Assembly (NCBI GenBank): GCA_016742275.1
Contig: JACVCD010000022.1
Coordinates: 1 to 64,000, forward strand
Length of the DNA stretch: 64,000 bases
Origin: Gemmatimonadaceae bacterium
Lineage (GTDB): Bacteria > Gemmatimonadota > Gemmatimonadetes > Gemmatimonadales > Gemmatimonadaceae
Reading direction: 5' to 3'
The stretch's first letter is position 1, and each line of letters starts with the position of its first letter. The notes beneath the pieces are model-generated. The model made no database searches. It saw only the letters and a program-made list of their open reading frames with translations, and was not told the DNA's origin. A program made the position numbers and the translations under genes. Positions 43,445 to 51,363 of the stretch are shown piece after piece.

Positions 43445-45724
43445 TTAGTTCGCTGCGGTGCCTGTCTTCTGGCCTTGCAGCCAGTAGCCAAACCACTGAC
43501 GGAGTCGACCGAGTCGATCCACCAGCAGCCACGGCTCACCCGTGCGGCTCAGGTCGTGATTGGAGCGCGGATAACGAATCAGTTCAACCGGCACGCCCTG
43601 CTTCTTGAGGGACATGAACCAGATCTCGGCGCTACCCATCGGCGTGCGATGATCCTCTTCGCTCTGCACGATCAGCATGGGCGTCTTGACCTTGTTCACG
43701 TAGCGGATCGGCGAAAGCGTGTCGTACAGCGCCTGGTTGTCCCACGGCTTGCCGTAGAATTCAAACTCCGTGAGGCCCTGTGCGTCGCTCGCGCCATACC
43801 AGTACGTCCAGTCGGTGATCGTGCGGTCCGTCTGAATCGCGGCAAAGCGATTGGTCTTCGTGGCCATCCATGTGGTCATGAAGCCACCGTACGAACCACC
43901 TGATGCACCGAGCTTGGTGTTGTCGACATCAGGACGCGCCGCCACGATGTCCACGGCCTTCATGAGGTCTTCGTAGTCTTCCATGCCCCAACGGCCACGC
44001 GTGCTGTACGTGAACTCCGCGCCGTAGCCGCTCGAACCACGCGGGTTGGTGAACAGCACGAACATGCCCTGCGCGGCGAGATTCTGGAATTCGTCGAACC
44101 AGCCTTCGCCGTAGGCCGAATGCGGACCGCCGTGAATGTAGATCACGAGCGGATACTTCTTGCCGGCCTCGTAGCCATACGGCTTCATCAGCCAGCCTTC
44201 GATTTCGACGTTACCCACGCTCTTGTACGTGAAGCGCTCCGCGTCGCTCCACACCACATCGGCGTTGACTTCCTTGTTGAAGTCCGTGAGCTGACGCTCA
44301 CCGGTGCCTTCGCCCGTGGCGACAAAGAGCTCGGTCGGACGCGTGAGGCTCGTGGCCACATACGCCATCACCTTGCCCGCCGCATCGTAGCTCACACCAC
44401 GCACCTGACGACGACCGCCGACCAGTTCCTTCGGCGGCGTCTTGCCGGTCATGTCGGCGCGCAGCACGGCCGAACGACCACCAATGTCGGCCGTGAACTG
44501 AATGCCTGTCTTGAGCCAATCGAAATCACCCGGCTCATACTGCCAGTTGCCCAACAGATTCGTTGGTGTGCCACCAGCGACGTTGATCGTGTAGATGCTC
44601 GAGTTCTTCGTACGGGCCGGACGACCGATAAACGCCAACTGCTTGCCGTCAGCCGACCACGTGAGGTTCGACTCGGCACCCATCCACTCGGCCACCTTCC
44701 GTGGCGTACCACCGTCGATACCGATGACGTAAATGTCGGCATCGTTCCGCTCCGCCTCATCGCGCGCCTTGTTGTACGGCAACTTGGCCAGCGAATCGCG
44801 CTCCATGTCGACCACGGAGTCCGCGCGGAGACGCGAATCGGCCACGAAGGCGATCCACTGTCCATCGGGGCTGACCGTCGCGCCACGATGTGAGTACGCG
44901 ACATTCGTGATCTGCTTGCGCGCCGTGTCGCCAACCGTCTGACGGAACAGCTGCTGCGGACGCCACGTCCGCGCGGTCTGACGACCGGGCACGAACCCAA
45001 CGCCATTGCTCTTGTACGTCATGTCGACCACATGACGTCCATCGAATCGCGCAGGCACTGACGGACGCGTGATGGCATCGAACGGAGGACGCGCCATCGG
45101 CTGCATCTGTCCGAACGCATTGTTGGTCGGTCCTGCAGGAACCGGAGCTGCGGCATCCGTGAACACAGCGAATGCGCCCGTTGCCGGCATCGAACCGTTG
45201 GGATACTCGGGCACCTGCACTGCCTCGCCCGCCGTCTGATCAAGACGAATGGCCCAGGTGTTTCCGCGGCCGCCGTTGCGCTGCGAATTGAAGAACAGAT
45301 ACTTGCCGTCAGCCGACCACCGCGGATTGCTGCTCTCGGTAGCCGGTGAGGTCCAACGCTGCGGCTCGCCGCCGGCCGTGTTCACCACCCACACTTCGCT
45401 GTGGCGACGGTTTTCGCTTTCGACCGCGCGCGTGACCGTCATGGCGACCCGCTTGCCATCCGGGGAGACGGCTGGCGCTCCCACGTTCGTAACGCGGTAC
45501 CAATCCCCCAGCATCATGGCGCGCGGGCCCTTGGGCAGCGCAGGCGTCGCCGCGGGACCTGCCGGCCGTGCAACGGCTCCTGCGCCAGCACCGCCACGAC
45601 CGCCAGGTTGAGCGCCGAGTGATGAATGGGGCGCCATGAGCGGGGCTGCCGCTGCAAGCACCAGGAAGGACACACCGCCGGTGTGACGGCGCCGCCAGGG
45701 GGCGGACAGGATCGAAAGCGACAT
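43445..45724 (-). CDS. S9 family prolyl-oligopeptidase-type serine peptidase
   Basis: The 759-residue exported enzyme begins with a signal peptide (residues about 1 to 38) and a Gly/Ala/Pro-rich linker. A WD40/TolB-type beta-propeller (70 to 490) contains repeated sWSADGK motifs. The C-terminal alpha/beta hydrolase domain has nucleophile S611 (GGSYGGF), D691 (EEDHRTP) and H723 (RSNHDL), the S9 catalytic triad. It resembles S9C acylaminoacyl-peptidase proteins that cut short peptides. The gene is isolated, divergent from a possible small transcript upstream. Confidence 0.92.
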   Translation of the reverse strand: MSLSILSAPWRRRHTGGVSFLVLAAAAPLMAPHSSLGAQPGGRGGAGAGAVARPAGPAATPALPKGPRAMMLGDWYRVTNVGAPAVSPDGKRVAMTVTRAVESENRRHSEVWVVNTAGGEPQRWTSPATESSNPRWSADGKYLFFNSQRNGGRGNTWAIRLDQTAGEAVQVPEYPNGSMPATGAFAVFTDAAAPVPAGPTNNAFGQMQPMARPPFDAITRPSVPARFDGRHVVDMTYKSNGVGFVPGRQTARTWRPQQLFRQTVGDTARKQITNVAYSHRGATVSPDGQWIAFVADSRLRADSVVDMERDSLAKLPYNKARDEAERNDADIYVIGIDGGTPRKVAEWMGAESNLTWSADGKQLAFIGRPARTKNSSIYTINVAGGTPTNLLGNWQYEPGDFDWLKTGIQFTADIGGRSAVLRADMTGKTPPKELVGGRRQVRGVSYDAAGKVMAYVATSLTRPTELFVATGEGTGERQLTDFNKEVNADVVWSDAERFTYKSVGNVEIEGWLMKPYGYEAGKKYPLVIYIHGGPHSAYGEGWFDEFQNLAAQGMFVLFTNPRGSSGYGAEFTYSTRGRWGMEDYEDLMKAVDIVAARPDVDNTKLGASGGSYGGFMTTWMATKTNRFAAIQTDRTITDWTYWYGASDAQGLTEFEFYGKPWDNQALYDTLSPIRYVNKVKTPMLIVQSEEDHRTPMGSAEIWFMSLKKQGVPVELIRYPRSNHDLSRTGEPWLLVDRLGRLRQWFGYWLQGQKTGTAAN

Positions 45725-45832
45725 ACGGGCGATCCGGGAAGGGAGAAACAGGACAAGGTGGGACGGGCCGCAGCCCGAACAAGAAAGCTAGAACATTTGG
45801 GCAAGAATTGTGACGTCCTGACCAAAAAATCC

Positions 45833-45861
45833 TTGCCGTTTCGCGTGTTGGGGCCTAGGAT
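45833..45861 (+). promoter_or_regulatory. Sigma-70-like promoter in the 45.7-46.2 kb gap
   Basis: TTGCCG (45833 to 45838) and TAGGAT (45856 to 45861) are spaced by exactly 17 bases. The unit would be transcribed toward the small frame and the hairpin at 46131 to 46163. Confidence 0.5.
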
Positions 45862-46019
45862 GTTGGCAATCGCGGAGGAGCGGCCGCGTTCCGAGAGGAA
45901 TCTCCATTGCCGACAGCCAGTCGGACCACTGGAGCACAGCCTTCGGTGACAGGATGCAGGACCGTAGTAAATCGGTGAACGTCAACCCGATGTCCCACCC
46001 AACTCGAGGAGGTGATCAA

Positions 46020-46085
46020 TTGTCTAGCGTCAGTCCCCTAACCGGTATGTCCTGGGCAGGCGGTCTCCTGATCGGCGCCCGGTAA
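46020..46085 (+). CDS. Possible 21-codon peptide with perfect Shine-Dalgarno
   Basis: TTG at 46020 follows AGGAGGTGATC, which pairs with 11 bases of the 16S 3' end, with ideal spacing. The frame encodes 21 residues, MSSVSPLTGMSWAGGLLIGA and a final Arg, then TAA. No family is known; the strength of the ribosome site is the only evidence for translation. Start-codon use of TTG and the shortness make it tentative. Confidence 0.35.
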   Translation: MSSVSPLTGMSWAGGLLIGAR

Positions 46086-46130
46086 ATCGGGTACTCCGGT
46101 TCGGGATCCTCGAGCCGGCAGGGAATCATG

Positions 46131-46163
46131 AAGGGCCGCCCCGAGCAATCGGTGGCGGCCCTT
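46131..46163. terminator. Terminator-like hairpin, small transcript / SDR gene
   Basis: AAGGGCCGCC and GGCGGCCCTT form a ten-pair perfect stem with a 13-base loop. T tracts are weak on both strands. It could terminate the plus-strand small transcript and the minus-strand SDR gene. Confidence 0.6.
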
Positions 46164-46188
46164 CGTCGTTTCCGGTGGTGAATTCTCT

Positions 46189-46971
46189 TCAGGAAGTCGG
46201 CACCGTTCCACCGTCGATTGTGTACTCGGTGCCAGTAATCGACGTCGCACGTGCGGATGCCAGGAAGGTGATAAGGTCTGCGATCTCGGCAGGCGCTGCG
46301 GGTCGGCCAAGTGGGATGCCCCCTAGTGCATCCATGACGATTTTCTTGCCGCCCTCGTAGTCAGTTCCGGCCGATGCCGCTAGCCGATTCGCGAAGTCGA
46401 CGGATGCCTCAGTTTCGATCCATCCCGGCGACACGCGTACCACGCGAATGCCCTTCGGAGAAACTTCTTTCGACAGGCTCTTGCTGTAGGTGGACAATGC
46501 CGCCTTTGCCGACGCGTAAGCCGTCGTAGACTCCCACAGCGGCAGGTCATGCTGAATGGAAGTGACGTGAATGATCACGCCAGAGCCCTGTTCAATCATC
46601 GCAGGGAGCAACGCGCGATCAATACGAACGGACGGCAGGAGATTCAGGTTCAACTCTGCCTCCCATGCGTGATCAGTCAGCGCCGCGAAACCACCAGATG
46701 GTGCGCTCGAACCACCCAGCGAATTGACGATGACGTCTACACCACCGAAGTAATCTTTCACAGCGTCGGTGACCACTTTGCAGCCTTCTGCCGTCATCAG
46801 ATCGGCTGCGACATAGTGGACATTCTCCACTTTCTGTGTCGGAATGGTGCGTGCCGTAGTCATGACTCGCATACCTGCGCGGCTCAGGGACTCTACAACC
46901 GCAGTGCCCAATCCCTTGGTACCGCCAGTAACGAGGGCGCGAAGACCCGCCAGTTCCAGATCGAAGCTCAC
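46189..46971 (-). CDS. Short-chain dehydrogenase/reductase
   Basis: The 260-residue SDR has the NAD(P)-binding TGGTKGLG motif near residue 16, VNSLGG at about 83 in place of NNAG, catalytic Ser (VTSIQHD), Tyr and Lys (YASAKAA) and the C-terminal [13 protein letters not shown]. It is complete and classical. GTG is the start, overlapping the SnoaL-like gene by four bases. The pair lies divergent from an HxlR regulator and probably responds to it; the substrate is unknown. Confidence 0.9.
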   Translation of the reverse strand: MSFDLELAGLRALVTGGTKGLGTAVVESLSRAGMRVMTTARTIPTQKVENVHYVAADLMTAEGCKVVTDAVKDYFGGVDVIVNSLGGSSAPSGGFAALTDHAWEAELNLNLLPSVRIDRALLPAMIEQGSGVIIHVTSIQHDLPLWESTTAYASAKAALSTYSKSLSKEVSPKGIRVVRVSPGWIETEASVDFANRLAASAGTDYEGGKKIVMDALGGIPLGRPAAPAEIADLITFLASARATSITGTEYTIDGGTVPTS

Positions 46972-47297
46972 GATGTGACCCTCAGCGTTCCGATCTTGTC
47001 GCCATCAAGCCCGAAGATGAAGCGCAGATCAAGCGGACTTCCCGGAAAGTTGCCTACACAGTTCGCGGTGACGATCACCTCGCCACCGACCTCTTCAATG
47101 GCAATTGGTGTCGCGACTGACTCGTACTTCTCCCACGAATCCACCATCCAGTTTCGAATTTCTACCCGTCCGGTGTGCGTCTTCCCCTCATCCTTCACAA
47201 CAGCATCAGGGGCAAAGCAGTCTGCTGAAACGTCGCCCGCATAATCGGTCGCGAAATACTCGGCGACGGGTGTCGGTAGTTGCATCGTCATGTCCAT
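46968..47297 (-). CDS. SnoaL/NTF2-like small protein
   Basis: The 109-residue protein fits the SnoaL-like polyketide-cyclase/nuclear-transport-factor-2 fold, as judged by size and the pattern [33 protein letters not shown], then VEIRNWM and the final [16 protein letters not shown]. Such proteins often have minor or no known catalysis. It is co-translated with the SDR and starts 66 nt from the HxlR gene on the other strand. A nearby start at M3 is possible. Confidence 0.75.
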   Translation of the reverse strand: MDMTMQLPTPVAEYFATDYAGDVSADCFAPDAVVKDEGKTHTGRVEIRNWMVDSWEKYESVATPIAIEEVGGEVIVTANCVGNFPGSPLDLRFIFGLDGDKIGTLRVTS

Positions 47298-47327
47298 GCT
47301 CGCGTGATCTGGGTGCAGGCAGTTCAG

Positions 47328-47357
47328 TTGCCTGTGCGCGCATGTTGCGGGTATACT
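47328..47357 (+). promoter_or_regulatory. Promoter for the HxlR gene, predicted leaderless start
   Basis: TTGCCT (47328 to 47333) and TATACT (47352 to 47357) are 18 bases apart. The ATG at 47364 begins seven bases after the -10 box, where transcription would start, so the mRNA probably has no 5' leader and no ribosome-binding site. Confidence 0.6.
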
Positions 47358-47363
47358 GAAACT

Positions 47364-47747
47364 ATGACAAGTACAGACGAAAAAGTGGGGTACTTACCTG
47401 AAGGTAAGCGGCCTCCGACGGTGGTTGATGCTGCGGAAGGGGTGGAAGAGATCCTCAAGATTCTCGAGGGTCGTTGGAAGCTGCTCATTCTGTTCCATCT
47501 GTTCGGTGGCAAGCTGCTGCGATTCTCTGATCTTGAACGGGCCATTCCTGCGATCTCACAGAAGATGCTCATTCAGCAACTTCGGCAGATGGAGATTGAT
47601 GGAGTTGTTCGGCGCATTGTCCATCATCAGGTACCGCCCAAAGTCGAATATGGATTGACGGATTGGGGTCAAGCGCTGTGTCCTGTGCTCGATGGACTCC
47701 TCAAGTGGGGGGCGATGCGTGATGCATACATGAAGCCGGATCAATAG
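47364..47747 (+). CDS. HxlR-family transcriptional regulator
   Basis: The 127-residue product matches the HxlR winged-helix family: ILEGRWKLLILFHLFGGKLLRFSDLERAIPAISQKMLIQQLRQMEIDGVV is the characteristic DNA-binding core, followed by VEYGLTDWGQAL. HxlR members respond to thiol or carbonyl stress in several Bacteria. It is divergent from the SnoaL-like/SDR pair and the likely controller of it. The codon use looks more A/T-rich than neighbours, which may indicate recent acquisition. It ends near a nine-C tract (47763 to 47771). Confidence 0.88.
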   Translation: MTSTDEKVGYLPEGKRPPTVVDAAEGVEEILKILEGRWKLLILFHLFGGKLLRFSDLERAIPAISQKMLIQQLRQMEIDGVVRRIVHHQVPPKVEYGLTDWGQALCPVLDGLLKWGAMRDAYMKPDQ

Positions 47748-47776
47748 ATCGTTATGCCGCTGCCCCCCCCCGCGAC

Positions 47777-48760
47777 TCAGGGCGTGGCGCGCTTCTGCTT
47801 GGCAATGTCGTTCAATGCCGCATCAGCACGACGCATCAGTGCGTAGGCGTACTCCATCGTGCCGCGGAAGAATGTGGGGTTCACCTTGTCGGCATCATCA
47901 CCCGACTTGTGATAGTCCGGATGATCTTCGACGCCGAGGTACAGAAATGGGATGCCCTTGGCGTGAAAGGCGCCGTGATCGGATGAATTGGTCCAGTCGT
48001 CGCCCGGCTTGAGATCCTTGGTATCATGACCAAAGCGGATGGTCACGGCGCTGCCCTTGGCGGCATTCTCCGCCACGGCCTTGAGCGCTGGGGTGTGCGA
48101 CGTGCCAGCCACCCACAGGGCGCCTGCATCCTGACGCGCCACCATATCGAGATTGATATTCATGCCGATCGTTTCGAGCGGCACGGGTGGCGCTGCAACA
48201 AATGCGCGGGCTCCTTGCAGTCCGGACTCCTCGGCGTCAAAGAACGCGAGGATGACATCATGCGTGGGGCGTTCGCGCATAAGCCGCTCGGCGATCATGA
48301 GCAACGTGACACAGCCTGACGCATCATCATCGGCGCCGTTGAACACTTCGCCATTACGCACACCGAGGTGATCGTAGTGGGCGCTCATCACCAGCGCCGG
48401 GCCACTACGATTGGTACCGCGGATACGCGCGACCACGTTCACACCATTTGTGTCGGTTGAACCATTGCGAGCGCGAATGGTGAACGGGTGTTCGAAGCTT
48501 GCCCCCACCGGCTCCGCGCCGATGGTCTTCAGTTCGGAAATCAACCAGCGACGTGCCTTGGCCGCACCCGGTGTTCCCGCGCGACGTCCTTCCATGGAGT
48601 CGGCCGCGAGAATGGAGAGGCGCTGCATGAGACGCGCAGTGGTGGCGTCGTTTGTCGCGCCTGCCTGAGCGTGGACTTGTACGGGTACAAGCAAAGCGCC
48701 AACAACTCCGCACTGCACGAGCGCGCGAATACCCCGTTTCCAGCGACTGCCTGTATGCAT
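47777..48760 (-). CDS. M28 family zinc aminopeptidase, exported
   Basis: The 327-residue protein has a signal peptide (residues about 1 to 31, ending VQVHAQ) and an M28 di-zinc peptidase domain. Metal and catalytic residues are visible in MSAHYDHLG (His, Asp), GADDDASG, AEESG (Glu-Glu), NLDM (Asp) and PDYHKSGDD (final His). Such enzymes remove N-terminal residues from peptides in the periplasm or outside. The ATG ending at 48760 has AGAGGA upstream; an earlier ATG at 48808 gives no recognisable extension. Confidence 0.9.
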   Translation of the reverse strand: MHTGSRWKRGIRALVQCGVVGALLVPVQVHAQAGATNDATTARLMQRLSILAADSMEGRRAGTPGAAKARRWLISELKTIGAEPVGASFEHPFTIRARNGSTDTNGVNVVARIRGTNRSGPALVMSAHYDHLGVRNGEVFNGADDDASGCVTLLMIAERLMRERPTHDVILAFFDAEESGLQGARAFVAAPPVPLETIGMNINLDMVARQDAGALWVAGTSHTPALKAVAENAAKGSAVTIRFGHDTKDLKPGDDWTNSSDHGAFHAKGIPFLYLGVEDHPDYHKSGDDADKVNPTFFRGTMEYAYALMRRADAALNDIAKQKRATP

Positions 48761-48789
48761 GTGTTCCTCTTGAATTTGATACCGCTTGC

Positions 48790-49257
48790 CTACTCCAACT
48801 CTTTCCATGCCGCCGCAATGAGCGCCAGGCCGAAAGCGAGATACCCCAAGGAAAGCCAGTGAGGATGGCCCGTATACAGGCTGCTAAGGAACGGGTACAT
48901 GAACCCAACCAGACCCGTGATCGCGCCCATCCGCCGCCGCTTGTATAGCAGTCCCGTGATCAGTCCCGTGCTGAGGATATACACGGAATTTCGCACGAGG
49001 ATACGAGGTATCCACTCAGGTTCGAGGGGCGTTGGTCCGTCAAAGAGCCCGATGCCGGAGGCCGCGAGGTACACCGAATTGGCCATACCAGTCAGTGTGC
49101 CAAGTCCGAAAAATCCGATCAAGAGACGCAGCGGCCACGACGCCTTGGGCCTCTCAACCGGCACCGGCACCGCCGGCTCCTCGTACTCCACCACCATACG
49201 GCCACCAGGAAATTCCTGCGCCTGCGACTGCTGCGATTCATCAACACGTACGTCCAT
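48790..49257 (-). CDS. Four-helix membrane protein of unknown function
   Basis: The 155-residue product has a charged Pro/Val-rich N-terminal tail (1 to 40) and four predicted membrane helices (about 42 to 66, 85 to 105, 110 to 128, 132 to 152). A strong GGAGGAGG sits six to seven bases before the start. No family is recognised. It lies 29 nt upstream of the M28 peptidase gene, so the two may be co-transcribed. Confidence 0.75.
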   Translation of the reverse strand: MDVRVDESQQSQAQEFPGGRMVVEYEEPAVPVPVERPKASWPLRLLIGFFGLGTLTGMANSVYLAASGIGLFDGPTPLEPEWIPRILVRNSVYILSTGLITGLLYKRRRMGAITGLVGFMYPFLSSLYTGHPHWLSLGYLAFGLALIAAAWKELE

Positions 49258-49277
49258 TGCTACCTCCTCCGTTCAGA

Positions 49278-50018
49278 TCACCACGCCCGCTCGGCACCCG
49301 TCCAATCCACGAAGTGTCCACTGCGCTGACGTGGCAATCGCTCACACTGCATCAGCAACCCAAGTGCGATATCCTCGAGCTGCAGAGGCGACTCGCCGGC
49401 ATCCTCGGCCGACTTGTCGATTACACCACCATTGCCGAGGCATACCACAATCTGCTCCTCGGCCAGATCATGCGCCAAGGTGCGCGTGAGCATGTGAAGA
49501 CCAGCGGCGCTGGCACTCTGCGCATACGCGCCACCACTGATTTTCTCGGTGAGCGAACCTTCCGATGTGCTCACCATCAGTACCCGCGCACCTTCACCTC
49601 GGGCCAGCCACGGCAACAGCGTGCGCGCGAGCAGCACCGGCGCAACGGCATGCCGCCGATAGTGCTCGGTCAATCCCGTGGATGTGAGCGTGGGCAGATG
49701 CGCATCGCGCGCCTGATCCTTGGGTCGCTCATGCGGCCCATCTTCTGCAGGCGCCAAGACCAGCAGATCGAGTGAATCGGTGAGACTCTCGAGCACCGGT
49801 ACCGCATCAGCGACACTGGCCGGGTCGGCGGGATCGAGTGCAATGAGTTCGAGTCCACCAAACTCCGCGCGCAAATCAGCCAGCACCGGGACCCGCGCCG
49901 GATTGCGGCAACTCGCATACACCGTGTCGCCGCGGATGAGGCACTGACGCACCAGCTCGATGCCCAGAGGGCGCGACGCGCCGGTCACCAATGTGCGACG
50001 CGCACCGAGCGCGTTCAT
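49278..50018 (-). CDS. C-factor-like short-chain dehydrogenase with altered active site
   Basis: The 246-residue SDR resembles the C-factor/CsgA subgroup (TLVTGASRPLGIELVRQ). The catalytic Tyr is present in GGAYAQSASAAG, but the YxxxK lysine is Ala. A missing lysine is unusual for an active SDR; the protein may bind NAD without catalysis or use a different residue. It overlaps thrC by four bases and is the last gene of the threonine operon. A function in threonine synthesis is not implied. Confidence 0.8.
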   Translation of the reverse strand: MNALGARRTLVTGASRPLGIELVRQCLIRGDTVYASCRNPARVPVLADLRAEFGGLELIALDPADPASVADAVPVLESLTDSLDLLVLAPAEDGPHERPKDQARDAHLPTLTSTGLTEHYRRHAVAPVLLARTLLPWLARGEGARVLMVSTSEGSLTEKISGGAYAQSASAAGLHMLTRTLAHDLAEEQIVVCLGNGGVIDKSAEDAGESPLQLEDIALGLLMQCERLPRQRSGHFVDWTGAERAW

Positions 50019-51361
50019 GACGACCTCGAGTTGCTGATCACGCGAGCAACGGCATCCACCGTGGCATCAATCTCAATCGGACGATTCGCACCAGCCACAT
50101 CGTCGCGCTCCTGGTGAATGTTCACCAGCGTGCCAGGGTCCTTCAGCACATGGCCCGTAAGAATGGCCACCACACGATCGCTGCCACGAATGACACCCGC
50201 GCGCACGAGTTGACGCACACCGGCCACACTGGCGGCGCTGGCCGGTTCGCATCCCACACCGGCCGCGTCCACCACCACCTTGGCTTCGATGATCTCATCG
50301 TCGGTTACGCTGAGTACGAGGCCATTGGTTTCGCGAATGGCGCGTACCGCACGATCCCACGACGCCGGGTCACCAATGCGAATGGCAGTGGCAATCGTCT
50401 CGGCCTGCACACGATGACGCGTGGTAAATCCTTCGCTGAATCCCTTCGCAAAGGGCGCCGATCCTGCCGCCTGAACCGACACGATGCGCGGTAGACGCGT
50501 GATCAAGCCCAGTGCATGCGCTTCCCGCAGCGCTTTGCCAAAGGCGGCCGTGTTTCCGAGGTTGCCCGCCGGCAGCACGATGAAATCCGGTGCATCCCAT
50601 TCGAGCTGCTGCAACAGCTCAAACACGATGGTCTTCTGCCCTTCCACGCGCCACGGATTGATGGAGTTGAGCAGATAGATCCCCAACTCTTTCGACGCCG
50701 CTTGCACCAGTCGCAGACATTCATCGAAATCGCCGCGCACCAGCAGCGTGCGCGCACCATAGGCCAGTGTCTGCGCCATCTTGCCAAGCGCCACCTTGCC
50801 CGCCGGAACGAACACTAGGCCGGGAATACCGGCCTGCGCCGCGTAGGACGCCAGTGAGGCCGAGGTATTGCCGGTGCTGGCACATGCCACGGCCGAGGCG
50901 CCGGTGCGCACCGCCTGCGTGGTGCCCACGGTCATGCCGCGATCCTTGAAGGAACCCGTGGGATTGTAGCCTTCGTGCTTGAGCAATAGCCCATCGCATC
51001 CGGCAAACTGCTGCACGCGCGCACGATTGAGTAACGGCGTATTGCCTTCCGGATGACTGGTGATGGCATCACCTGCGGTTGGCATGATCAGCGATTCGTA
51101 GCGCCAAACACCAGAACCATGCCCACCGCGCATGCCACAGCACCGCGCATGCAACCGCTCCCGCAACGCAGCACCCGTCAGCGCCACACCATTGGCATCG
51201 GCCGGTGCACGATGCACGATGGCCAGCAAGCTGCCACACACTGGGCACGCGGGCGCCGCATCACGCTCATCGAGCTCGTGACCACAGCCATCGCACCGCT
51301 GCACACTCTGCGCTCCCGGCGCTTCATGTGCAGACAGGAATACCGCATCGGAGATGGCCAT
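50015..51361 (-). CDS. thrC: Threonine synthase
   Basis: The 448-residue PLP enzyme converts O-phosphohomoserine to threonine. The N-terminus has a CxxC-x-CxxC zinc ribbon (CDGCG and CPVCG), then NPTGSFKDRG with the PLP lysine, ACASTGNTSASLA for phosphate binding and the core PAGNLGNTAAFGKAL. It is the short, ThrC type without a lid insertion. The ATG ending at 51361 lies two bases past the stop of thrA; the operon is thrA-thrC-SDR. Confidence 0.93.
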   Translation of the reverse strand: MAISDAVFLSAHEAPGAQSVQRCDGCGHELDERDAAPACPVCGSLLAIVHRAPADANGVALTGAALRERLHARCCGMRGGHGSGVWRYESLIMPTAGDAITSHPEGNTPLLNRARVQQFAGCDGLLLKHEGYNPTGSFKDRGMTVGTTQAVRTGASAVACASTGNTSASLASYAAQAGIPGLVFVPAGKVALGKMAQTLAYGARTLLVRGDFDECLRLVQAASKELGIYLLNSINPWRVEGQKTIVFELLQQLEWDAPDFIVLPAGNLGNTAAFGKALREAHALGLITRLPRIVSVQAAGSAPFAKGFSEGFTTRHRVQAETIATAIRIGDPASWDRAVRAIRETNGLVLSVTDDEIIEAKVVVDAAGVGCEPASAASVAGVRQLVRAGVIRGSDRVVAILTGHVLKDPGTLVNIHQERDDVAGANRPIEIDATVDAVARVISNSRSS

Positions 51362-51363
51362 GA

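Larger units (their letters stand above)
45725..46188 (+). other. 464-nt gap: candidate small transcript
   Basis: This gap between the S9 peptidase and SDR genes holds no long open frame that looks coding. On the plus strand it has a promoter-like pair (45833 to 45861), a sequence of about 265 nt rich in short inverted repeats, an exact 11-base match to the anti-Shine-Dalgarno sequence (46008 to 46018), a 21-codon frame and a terminator-like hairpin. It may encode a small RNA, a short peptide or a leader. It does not match the conserved cores of SRP RNA, tmRNA or RNase P RNA by eye. Confidence 0.4.

Noticed and set aside
46008-46018. A fragment of 16S rRNA 3' end on the minus strand
   Set aside because: The match stops after 11 bases on both sides and fits a Shine-Dalgarno element better; no rRNA helix follows.
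47763-47771. Nine-C tract as a phase-variation site
   Set aside because: It lies in a 29-nt gap between convergent stop codons, not in a coding frame or promoter spacer. It may still cause assembly errors.
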